Shown piece by piece: positions 1-5,490 of a stretch of DNA of 5,827 bases (its first letter is position 1; each line of letters starts with the position of its first letter). This DNA comes from DATHTK01 sp035463295 (GTDB lineage: Bacteria > Actinomycetota > Rubrobacteria > Rubrobacterales > Rubrobacteraceae). The stretch lies in contig DATHTK010000008.1 in assembly GCA_035463295.1 (NCBI GenBank), positions 1 to 5,827 of the forward strand. The letters are read 5' to 3'. The translations under genes and the position numbers were made by a program. The notes beneath the pieces are model-generated. The model saw only the letters and a program-made list of their open reading frames with translations. It made no database searches and was not told the DNA's origin.

Positions 1-501
1 AGCCGGCGCGAGGAGAAGCGCAAGGAGTTCGCCGAGAAGATGGGCGAGCGGCTCGGCATGGAGGTGGAGACGACCCACTCCCCCGAGGAGCCCGCCGCCC
101 AGAACATCGTCGTAACAGCGACCTCGGCCGGAGAGCCCGTCCTGCTCGGGGAGTGGCTCAGGCCGGGCGCGCACGTCAACGCGGCCGGCTCCAACTTCCT
201 GTTCAAGAGCGAGATCGACCGCGAGGTCGTCCGGCGCGCGAGCTTCGTCTGCGTGGACTCGCGCGAGGAGCTCGGCCTCGAGGCCGGCGACCTCCTCAGG
301 CCCCTGGAGACCGGCCTTATCCTCCCCGAAGCGATCTACGAACTGGGCCAGGTCATAGCCGGACAGGTAAGTGGCCGTGAGGGACCCGAAGACATTACCC
401 TCTTCGCCAGCCAGGGCCTCGCCCTCGAAGACATGGCCGCCGCCCGCGTGGTCTACGACCGCGCGACGGAGCGGAACGTGGGCCAAGAGCTAGACCTATA
501 A
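1..501 (+). CDS. Ornithine cyclodeaminase / mu-crystallin family protein, C-terminal part
   Basis: The reading frame is open from base 1 and ends at TAA (499-501), giving 166 visible residues of a family that is usually about 310-350 residues, so the N-terminal half lies off the window. The visible part starts just after where the Rossmann glycine motif would be, then shows the family landmarks VVTATSAGEPVL, the loop GAHVNAAGSN followed by KSEID, and the tail LFASQGLALEDMAAARVVYD, which closely follows the tail of mu-crystallin (CRYM). In true ornithine cyclodeaminase the loop reads with a catalytic Asp (GGD); here the equivalent position is Asn (codon 193-195). Family knowledge therefore points to an NAD(P)-dependent imine reductase or amino-acid dehydrogenase rather than proline formation from ornithine; the substrate is unknown. 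It is cytoplasmic. It lies on the same strand as the alpha-glucosidase 68 bases downstream and could be co-transcribed with it. Confidence 0.88.
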   Translation, partial: SRREEKRKEFAEKMGERLGMEVETTHSPEEPAAQNIVVTATSAGEPVLLGEWLRPGAHVNAAGSNFLFKSEIDREVVRRASFVCVDSREELGLEAGDLLRPLETGLILPEAIYELGQVIAGQVSGREGPEDITLFASQGLALEDMAAARVVYDRATERNVGQELDL

Positions 502-504
502 GAG

Positions 505-548
505 AGGTTTCAGGCTTCGGGCATCAGGAGATAGAAACCTGAAGTCTG
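505..548 (+). other. Two overlapping, mutually exclusive hairpins in the 502-569 gap
   Basis: AGGTTTC (505-511) is perfectly complementary to GAAACCT (534-540), giving a 7-bp stem with a 22-base loop. CAGGCTTC (511-518) also pairs with GAAGTCTG (541-548), with one G-U pair. The two stems cross each other and leave no linker bases, so they should be alternatives rather than a pseudoknot. No T-run follows either stem, so a classical intrinsic terminator is not supported. The element ends six bases before the ribosome binding site of the alpha-glucosidase and could affect read-through or translation there, but it could also be chance. Confidence 0.35.
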
Positions 549-554
549 ACAACC

Positions 555-562
555 GAAAGGAG
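555..562 (+). promoter_or_regulatory. Ribosome binding site fixing the TTG start of the alpha-glucosidase
   Basis: GAAAGGAG lies seven bases ahead of the TTG codon at 570-572, which is good Shine-Dalgarno spacing. It supports TTG as the true start; no ATG or GTG with comparable support lies near. Confidence 0.75.
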
Positions 563-569
563 CGAGACG

Positions 570-3005
570 TTGGCCGAGATCTTCGAGAAGCCACCGGAGA
601 CCGGAGGGCGCTACGAACCGCTCGGGACGGCGGAGGTCGTGGACCACGACGACCGGACGCTTCGCCTGAGAGCGGGCTCGACGAACGTAGAGATCACGGC
701 GCTCGCCCCGGATCTCTTCCGCGTGGGGGCCTTTGCGGAGGGCCGGCCACCGGACTATGTCTCCGAGGCGATTGCGAAGTTGGAATGGGAGCCGGTCGAG
801 GCTTCGATGGAGAGCTCGGAGGGAGAGGCCACGCTCTCGACGGGGGCGGCGACCGCCCGCGTCTCCCTCGACCCCTTGAGGGTCTCCTTCTCCGACCCCA
901 CGGGCCGCGTCTTCGCCGCCGACGATGAGGAGCTCGGGATGGGATTCGTGGCGCGGCCGGACGCCGACGTCTTCACGCAGCCTCTCGGCCCGCCGCCGCG
1001 ACTGTACAAGAGGCGCGAGACGGGCGAACGGTACTTCGGGTGCGGAGAGCGGACGAGCGGGCTCGAGAAGACCGGCTCTTACCAGCTCTTCTGGAACGTG
1101 GACCCCCCGATCGGGCACACGGCCTCGTTCAACAACCTGTACTCTTCGGTACCCTTCACCTTCTCGATGCAGGACGGAAGCGCTCACGGCCTCTTCTTCG
1201 ATAACACTCACCGCGTCGAGTTCGACCTCGCAAACGTGGACGAAGCCCGCTCCTACCACGGGGCCGAGGGTGGGGACGTCGTCTACTACGTCTTCTGCGG
1301 TCCGACCCCGGAAGACGTCCTCCAACGCTACACCGAGCTCACCGGACGTATTCCCATGCCTCCCCTCTGGTCTCTGGGCTACCAGCAGTGCCGCTACAGC
1401 TACATGGACGAAGAAGAGGTTAGGGAGGTCGCGCGCAACTTTCGCGAGAGGGATATCCCGTGCGACGTGATCTATCTGGACATCCACTATATGGACGGCT
1501 ACCGGGTCTTTACCTGGGACGAGGAGCGCTTCCCCGAGCCGGAGAAGCTCATCTCCGACCTGCGCGAACAGGGCTTCCGTATGGTGACCATCGTCGACCC
1601 CGGCGTGAAGATCGACGAGGACTACCACGCTTACGTCGAGGGACGAGAGAGGGATCTCTTCTGCAAGACGCTGGAAGGGGAGGAGTACCACAACGTCGTA
1701 TGGCCGGGCATGTGCGCCTTCCCGGACTTCACCAGCACCGAGACCCGCGCGTGGTGGGGAGAGAACCATCGGGCGCTCGTGGATAAGGGGGTCGCGGGGA
1801 TCTGGTGCGACATGAACGAGCCCTCGCTCTTCGTTCCCCGGCAGTCCACGATGCCCGGCGACGTCGTGCATCCAGGTGGCCCTGACGGCGACCCGAAGTA
1901 CCACGCCCAGATACACAATACCTACGGCTCCCTCATGGCCCGCGCCGCGCGCGAGGGTCTCTTGAGGCTCAAACCCGACGAGCGGCCGTTCGTGATCACG
2001 CGCGCGGGCTACGCGGGATTGCAGCGCCACGCGATGCAGTGGACGGGGGACAACTCCTCCTGGTGGGAGCACCTCTGGATGAGCATGCCCCAGCTGCAGA
2101 ATCTCGGGCTCTCGGGCGTCGCCTGGGCCGGCGTGGATATCGGGGGGTTCTGGGGCGATACGAACGGCGAGCTGCTCGCCCGCTGGACGGAGTTCGGCAT
2201 CTTCCAGCCCTTCTGCCGCAACCACACCGCGGTCGGCACCCGCCGCCAGGAGCCGTGGGCCTTCGGTGAACCCTACGAGTCTGTGTGCAGGAAGATGATC
2301 AAGTTGCGCCAGCGCCTGCTCCCCTACCTCTACACCCTCTTCGAGGAGTGCCACCGCACCGGCTCCCCGATCCTGCGCCCCCTCCTCTTCGACTACCCGG
2401 AGGACGTGACGACGTACACGGCCGACGACGAGTTCCTCCTCGGCCCCTCGCTCCTCGTCGCCCCCATTACCCGCCCCGGCGTCGAGCACCGCCACGTCTA
2501 CCTGCCGCGCGGCACCTGGCACCATTACTGGAGCGGCGAGCGCTTCGACGGCCCCGCCCACGTCCTCGCCCACGCACCTCTAGGGGAACCCGCGGTCTAC
2601 GTGAAAGCAAACACCCCGATCCCGCTCGGCCCCGACACGAGCCACACCGACGAGCCCGTGGACCCGCTAACGTTGCTCCTCTATCCGGCCGCGAACGCCG
2701 AGCCCGGCGAGACCACCTTCTACGAGGACGCGGGCGACGGTTTCGGATACGAAAACGGCGAGTACGCCCGGCGCACCCTCTCCTGCGAGGAATCCGGCAA
2801 CCGCGTCACGGTCCACATCAGCGAGCGCGAGGGAGCCTTCGCACCGGAGCGATCAGCCCTTCACCTCGAACTTCGCGGCTTCGGCTCCGCTCCGGAGTCG
2901 GTGGAGGTGGACGGCGAGAGGGCCGAATCGAGCTACGAGAACGAAACCGTCATTGTCCCTATGTCGGAGACAGACGGGGCCCACAGAGTAATCATCGTGC
3001 GCTAG
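570..3005 (+). CDS. GH31 family alpha-glucosidase, complete (811 aa)
   Basis: The protein hydrolyses terminal alpha-linked glucose from oligosaccharides. No signal peptide is seen, so it should act in the cytoplasm on imported sugars. An N-terminal beta-sandwich (about 37-245) carries ERYFGCGERTSGLEKTG (153-169). The (beta/alpha)8 barrel (about 262-605) begins at PLWSLGYQQCRYSY. The nucleophile is Asp414 in IWCDMNEPS, the GH31 signature, and the acid/base is Asp494 in QWTGDNSSW. Asp304 in YLDIHYMDGY, Arg478 in ITRAG and His552 in CRNH match the substrate-contacting residues of known alpha-glucosidases. C-terminal beta domains follow (about 610-811), with YEDAGDGFGYENGEY near 718-732 in a DUF5110-like part. 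The IHYMDGYRVFTWD loop argues for alpha-glucosidase rather than alpha-xylosidase, but exact linkage preference cannot be read. Length is normal for the family. The gene starts at TTG with a good ribosome binding site and meets the reverse-strand phosphatase tail to tail with a 4-base overlap. Confidence 0.95.
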   Translation: MAEIFEKPPETGGRYEPLGTAEVVDHDDRTLRLRAGSTNVEITALAPDLFRVGAFAEGRPPDYVSEAIAKLEWEPVEASMESSEGEATLSTGAATARVSLDPLRVSFSDPTGRVFAADDEELGMGFVARPDADVFTQPLGPPPRLYKRRETGERYFGCGERTSGLEKTGSYQLFWNVDPPIGHTASFNNLYSSVPFTFSMQDGSAHGLFFDNTHRVEFDLANVDEARSYHGAEGGDVVYYVFCGPTPEDVLQRYTELTGRIPMPPLWSLGYQQCRYSYMDEEEVREVARNFRERDIPCDVIYLDIHYMDGYRVFTWDEERFPEPEKLISDLREQGFRMVTIVDPGVKIDEDYHAYVEGRERDLFCKTLEGEEYHNVVWPGMCAFPDFTSTETRAWWGENHRALVDKGVAGIWCDMNEPSLFVPRQSTMPGDVVHPGGPDGDPKYHAQIHNTYGSLMARAAREGLLRLKPDERPFVITRAGYAGLQRHAMQWTGDNSSWWEHLWMSMPQLQNLGLSGVAWAGVDIGGFWGDTNGELLARWTEFGIFQPFCRNHTAVGTRRQEPWAFGEPYESVCRKMIKLRQRLLPYLYTLFEECHRTGSPILRPLLFDYPEDVTTYTADDEFLLGPSLLVAPITRPGVEHRHVYLPRGTWHHYWSGERFDGPAHVLAHAPLGEPAVYVKANTPIPLGPDTSHTDEPVDPLTLLLYPAANAEPGETTFYEDAGDGFGYENGEYARRTLSCEESGNRVTVHISEREGAFAPERSALHLELRGFGSAPESVEVDGERAESSYENETVIVPMSETDGAHRVIIVR

Positions 3006-3649
3006 CGGCCGAGGAGTTCGCGGAGCTTCGGGTCGGTGAAGTCCTCCACCGCGATAAAGGCACCCGCCCCGCGCAGCTTCTCCGCCGGCTGGGTAGAGGC
3101 GATACCCACGGTTGGGACGCCGGCCCCGACAGCCGAAGCGATGCCGGAGGTCGAGTCCTCGAAGGCGAGGGCCCTATCGGGTGAGACGCCGAGCCTCTCG
3201 AGCGCGGCGCGGTAGGGTGCGGGATCTGGCTTCACCGGTCCCACCTCGTCGGAGAGCACGACCTCATCGAAGAACTCCTCCAGATCGAGGGCCATCAGGA
3301 TCGCCTCGACGTTCTCCTCCGGCGCGTTCGTCACGAGGGCGGTCATCAGACCGCGTTCCCGGGTCTCTCGCAGTAAATCCAGCAGTCCCGGGAGGGGCTC
3401 GAGCTCGGTGGCGCGCTCGCGGAAGCTCGCCTCTTTGGCGTCGGCCATCTCTTGCCCGTCCCGGGCGCCGAGATCCGGCAAGAGATCCCGGACGATCTCG
3501 CCGTTGCTGCGGCCGCTGATGTTCGCCTTGTAGAACTCCTCATCCACCTCTATGCCGTGGGGTCGCAGCACCTCCACCCAGGTCGGGAGGTGCAGCGAGT
3601 CGGTCTCGGCGAGCGTGCCGTCGAGGTCGAAGAGCAGCGCCAGGTACAC
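3002..3649 (-). CDS. HAD-superfamily (subfamily IA) phosphatase / phosphomutase-like protein, complete (215 aa)
   Basis: All four HAD motifs are present: motif I FDLDGTLAETD with nucleophile Asp8 and acid/base Asp10, motif II Thr107 in LVTNAP, motif III Lys140 in KPDPAPY, and motif IV Glu164-Asp165 in AFEDSTSGIASAVGAG. The helical cap between motifs I and II (about residues 17-85) is of the C1 type, as in beta-phosphoglucomutase and phosphoglycolate phosphatase. His20 of beta-phosphoglucomutase is kept, but its GVSR cap motif reads GRSN here, so a mutase role is doubtful and a small phosphatase acting on a sugar or other small phosphate ester is the safer call. The start is GTG at 3647-3649, one base past the TAG of the upstream membrane-protein gene. 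No clear ribosome binding site is seen, which suggests translational coupling. Its stop shares CTAG with the alpha-glucosidase stop. Confidence 0.9.
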   Translation of the reverse strand: MYLALLFDLDGTLAETDSLHLPTWVEVLRPHGIEVDEEFYKANISGRSNGEIVRDLLPDLGARDGQEMADAKEASFRERATELEPLPGLLDLLRETRERGLMTALVTNAPEENVEAILMALDLEEFFDEVVLSDEVGPVKPDPAPYRAALERLGVSPDRALAFEDSTSGIASAVGAGVPTVGIASTQPAEKLRGAGAFIAVEDFTDPKLRELLGR

Positions 3650-3650
3650 C

Positions 3651-4004
3651 CTAGTACCCGTGGTAGAGGAGCATGTTCAGCGCGCGCGTGATTATGAGGA
3701 GCGCGCCAACGTAGAGCAGGAGTAAAAGGTGCCCGCGCTCCCTCCCCTTGCGCAAGGGGCTCGTCTTGTACTCCGCCATCCCGAAGAGCGCCGCCACCGC
3801 GCAAAGGCCCCAGACCCAGTACAGGGTGAAGTACCGGCCGGCATCCCCCGGCGCGGGGTCGAACGTCGCCCACGTAAAGGTCCCGGTCACGATTGCCGCG
3901 AGGGAGACCGTGATGGCGAAGAGCACCCTGTTCGCCCGGCTCCGCCGCCCCCAGGCTAACCACTCCCGAACCAGCCCCGTAGTCCTACGCATCACTACGA
4001 CCAC
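3651..4004 (-). CDS. Small three-helix membrane protein of unknown function (117 aa)
   Basis: I do not recognise this family. Numbering from the internal ATG at 3990-3992, a basic N-terminus (RRTTGLVREWLAWGRRSRANR) leads into three predicted membrane helices at about residues 23-44, 54-74 and 88-110, with a basic loop KTSPLRKGRERGH between helices two and three. By the positive-inside rule the N-terminus and this loop should be cytoplasmic. The frame stays open back to 4223, but that start would overlap the MFS gene, and the upstream part looks non-coding. GTG at 4002-4004 is preferred because a TAATAT -10-like element sits exactly seven bases ahead, the leaderless pattern; the ATG at 3992 (113 aa) is the alternative. 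Neither start has a convincing ribosome binding site. The stop TAG is one base from the GTG start of the HAD phosphatase, so the two are likely one operon. Confidence 0.7.
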   Translation of the reverse strand: MVVVMRRTTGLVREWLAWGRRSRANRVLFAITVSLAAIVTGTFTWATFDPAPGDAGRYFTLYWVWGLCAVAALFGMAEYKTSPLRKGRERGHLLLLLYVGALLIITRALNMLLYHGY

Positions 4005-4011
4005 GCGCCTT

Positions 4012-4017
4012 ATATTA
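4012..4017 (-). promoter_or_regulatory. Candidate -10 element, leaderless-type promoter of the membrane-protein/phosphatase operon
   Basis: On the reverse strand TAATAT fits the TANNNT pattern and is followed by seven bases and then GTG (4004-4002). An overlapping TATAAG (5 of 6 to the -10 consensus) would place the transcript start slightly further downstream. No consensus -35 is seen. TANNNT about seven bases before a start codon is known for leaderless genes in Actinobacteria and Deinococcus. Confidence 0.45.
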
Positions 4018-4125
4018 GCAGCCCGGGGAGGAGCGAGGATCGGGGAACAGCGGTGAATCACACGGGCTCCTACGTCGGGGTTCCATCGAAGCTCTCCGAC
4101 GAAGGTCCCTACGGCACGCGTCGAG

Positions 4126-4148
4126 GCCGGTCGAGCTCCGCGACCGGC
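4126..4148. promoter_or_regulatory. Candidate operator: 8+8 bp inverted repeat over the MFS -35 region
   Basis: GCCGGTCG (4126-4133) and CGACCGGC (4141-4148) are exact inverted repeats separated by seven bases. If the MFS -10 is TAGAAT at 4164-4169, the right arm covers the place of the -35 hexamer. This position suits binding of a dimeric regulator. In GC-rich DNA such dyads can also arise by chance. Confidence 0.45.
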
Positions 4149-4153
4149 TCCAG

Positions 4154-4165
4154 TACTCGCGAGTA
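4154..4165. promoter_or_regulatory. Candidate operator: perfect 12-bp palindrome touching the MFS -10 element
   Basis: TACTCGCGAGTA reads the same on both strands over all 12 bases. It lies between the presumed -35 and -10 elements and overlaps the first two bases of the -10 (TAGAAT, 4164-4169). That is a classic site for repression, for example by TetR- or MarR-type regulators of efflux genes. No regulator gene is visible in the window. Confidence 0.5.
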
Positions 4166-4169
4166 GAAT
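4164..4169 (+). promoter_or_regulatory. Candidate -10 element, leaderless-type promoter of the MFS gene
   Basis: TAGAAT matches five of six bases of TATAAT and is followed by exactly seven bases (AACGCCT) and then ATG at 4177. No Shine-Dalgarno sequence precedes the ATG. The transcript would start at or within a base or two of the start codon. Confidence 0.55.
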
Positions 4170-4176
4170 AACGCCT

Positions 4177-5319
4177 ATGCGCCGATTGCTCGCCCTCGCC
4201 TGCGCCATAGTGCTCGTCGACACGATCTTCTACGCGGCGCTCACGCCGCTCATCCCCCTCTTCGACAGGGAGTTCGGCCTCTCGAAGTCGGTGGTCGGGG
4301 TCCTGACCGGCGCCTACGGGGCAGGGGTGATCGCCGGTTCCGCGCCGGGCAGCTACCTCGCCTCGCGGGCAGGGGTAAAGATCGCGGCGGTCGTGGGTCT
4401 GGCCCTCATGTCCCTGATGAGCCTCGCGTTCGGGCTGGCGGACGCGGCGTGGCTCCTCGTCCTGGTGCGGTTCGCCGGAGGGTTCGGGAGCGCGCTCTCG
4501 TGGGTCGCGGCTTTTACCTGGCTCACGCAGCGCGCCCCCAAAGAGCGGCGCGGAGAGATGATCGGGATCATGATCAGCGCGGCGGTCTTGGGGGCGCTGC
4601 TCGGCCCCGTCCTCGGCAGCGTAGCCGCCACGGTCGGCCTCTTTCCGACCTTCGCGGCGGTCGCCGCCATCGGAGCGGGCATCGCGCTCTGGGCCGCCGT
4701 GGAGCCCGCCCCCAGACCCTCGGAACCCGTCCCTCTTCTGCCGACGCTGCGCCTGGTCCTCCGGCCCCGGCTGGCGACCGGGCTCTGGTTGATCGCACTC
4801 TCCCCCCTGCTCTTCTCCGTCCTGGCCGTCCTGGTCCCGCTCGAGTTGAGCCGGCTCGGCTGGGGCGCGGCGGCGGTCGGCGCGGTCTTTCTGGCGAGCG
4901 CGGCCTTCGAAGCCGCGATCCATCCCCTTCTCGGACGCTGGTCCGACCGCACCGGCTACCGGAGCCCCGCGCTAAGCGGTATCCTAGTCTCCATAGCCCT
5001 CCTGCTCGCACTGTCGTGGGCCGGAAACCCCTGGGTCCTGGCGCTCCTCGTCATCCTCGCCGCCGGGGCCTTCAACGCCACGCTGGTCCCCGGCACGGCG
5101 CTCTTCTCACGCGACACCGAGAAAGCGGGGATGGAAGGGGCCGTCGCCTTCGGCGTCGCCAACTTCGTCTGGGCCTCCGGCTACGCCGTCGGAGCTCCCG
5201 TAGGCGGAGCGCTCGCCGACCTCCGGGGTGACGCCGTCTCGTACCTCGCGCTCGCGGTCGTCTGCCTCCTGACACTCCTGGCGATCAGCCCTCAGCGTTC
5301 GGCCATCGACCACAGCTGA
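4177..5319 (+). CDS. MFS transporter, DHA1-like drug or metabolite efflux protein, complete (380 aa)
   Basis: Twelve hydrophobic segments can be counted, at about residues 3-26, 38-61, 68-88, 91-116, 127-149, 155-175, 202-223, 230-252, 265-282, 286-310, 321-346 and 353-371, which is the standard MFS fold in the cytoplasmic membrane. A motif-B-like Arg98 lies in LVRFAGGFGSAL in helix 4. A motif-C-like GALLGPVLG (139-147) in helix 5 marks proton-driven antiporters. The loop between helices 8 and 9 holds a clean motif A (GRWSDRTGYR, 253-262). The matching loop between helices 2 and 3 reads SYLASRAGVK, with Ser63 in place of the usual Asp. Family knowledge gives export of a small molecule in exchange for protons; the substrate cannot be read. 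Length is normal. ATG at 4177 is chosen because it sits seven bases after a -10-like element. The promoter carries two palindromic sites, suggesting repressor control. Confidence 0.9.
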   Translation: MRRLLALACAIVLVDTIFYAALTPLIPLFDREFGLSKSVVGVLTGAYGAGVIAGSAPGSYLASRAGVKIAAVVGLALMSLMSLAFGLADAAWLLVLVRFAGGFGSALSWVAAFTWLTQRAPKERRGEMIGIMISAAVLGALLGPVLGSVAATVGLFPTFAAVAAIGAGIALWAAVEPAPRPSEPVPLLPTLRLVLRPRLATGLWLIALSPLLFSVLAVLVPLELSRLGWGAAAVGAVFLASAAFEAAIHPLLGRWSDRTGYRSPALSGILVSIALLLALSWAGNPWVLALLVILAAGAFNATLVPGTALFSRDTEKAGMEGAVAFGVANFVWASGYAVGAPVGGALADLRGDAVSYLALAVVCLLTLLAISPQRSAIDHS

Positions 5320-5322
5320 AGG

Positions 5323-5451
5323 CTAGAACACCGCCGCACCCGCCTGGTCGACCTCCGCGCCGTCCTGCTAGAGCGTGAGCACGGTGAACCCCGCTCTTGC
5401 TCTCTCTATTACATCTCGGGTCGGGTTCGCGTGGTTCGAAGTCACGGCGTT
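5323..5451 (-). pseudogene. Possible gene remnant: short reverse reading frame next to the insertion sequence
   Basis: Reading on the reverse strand from 5451, the frame gives NAVTSNHANPTRDVIERAR then AGFTVLTL, an in-frame TAG (5368-5370), then QDGAEVDQAGAAVF and a second TAG (5323-5325), three bases past the end of the MFS gene. The residue composition is protein-like, and the tail-to-tail placement mirrors the other convergent pair in this window. A TA dinucleotide at 5451-5452, the kind of target used by IS630 elements, sits at its upstream end. I do not recognise the family. It could be the tail of a gene cut by the insertion sequence, a short real gene ending at 5368, or chance. Confidence 0.3.
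5370..5397. terminator. Weak hairpin downstream of the MFS gene
   Basis: AGAGCG (5370-5375) pairs exactly with CGCTCT (5392-5397) around a 16-base loop, followed by the pyrimidine-rich TGCTCTCTCTATT. The stem is short and the tail is not a pure T-run, so this is at best a weak terminator for the MFS transcript. It also overlaps the reverse-strand remnant. Confidence 0.2.
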
Positions 5452-5460
5452 ACGTCTCCG
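5451..5460. repeat. Direct repeat copy 1, beyond the transposase stop
   Basis: TACGTCTCCG recurs exactly at 5511-5520, a spacing of 60 bases. A looser match (8 of 13) continues past the core, ending CGGT in both copies. A related CGTCTCTCCGG follows immediately at 5462-5472. This copy lies 30 bases beyond the transposase stop and may mark the end of the insertion sequence. Confidence 0.5.
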
Positions 5461-5490
5461 GCGTCTCTCCGGTCCCTAGTGCTCCGTTCC

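Noticed and set aside
497..502. TATAAG as a -10 element for the alpha-glucosidase
   Set aside because: It matches five of six bases but arises from the TAA stop context of the upstream gene, and no -35 sequence lies at the right distance.
510..2573. A 687-codon open reading frame on the reverse strand opposite the alpha-glucosidase
   Set aside because: It lies almost wholly opposite a well-supported GH31 gene. It is rich in Arg, Glu, Ala, Val and Gly without recognisable motifs, and long antisense frames are expected in GC-rich genes with strong third-position bias.
2285..3184. A 299-codon forward frame crossing the end of the alpha-glucosidase into the phosphatase
   Set aside because: It is an Arg- and Pro-rich frame-shifted shadow of two real genes, with no motif and no start signal.
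3002..3649. Calling the HAD protein beta-phosphoglucomutase on the strength of the neighbouring alpha-glucosidase
   Set aside because: The GVSR cap motif of beta-phosphoglucomutase reads GRSN here, and the two genes are convergent rather than in one operon, so the context does not support a joint pathway.
4005..4223. N-terminal extension of the small membrane protein up to 4223
   Set aside because: It would overlap the MFS start and run through both promoters. The extension looks like translated non-coding DNA, and the leaderless-type signal supports a start near 4004.
4015..4923. A 302-codon reverse frame opposite the MFS gene and its promoter
   Set aside because: It has a highly charged low-complexity composition, overlaps the whole promoter region, and sits opposite a clear membrane transporter.
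5430..5446. A tRNA T-arm-like hairpin, CGTGG-TTCGAAG-TCACG
   Set aside because: The arm can form, but the conserved closing G-C pair is G-U, and I find no acceptor, D or anticodon arm at the right distances, so it is not a tRNA and only weakly suggests a tRNA-derived site.
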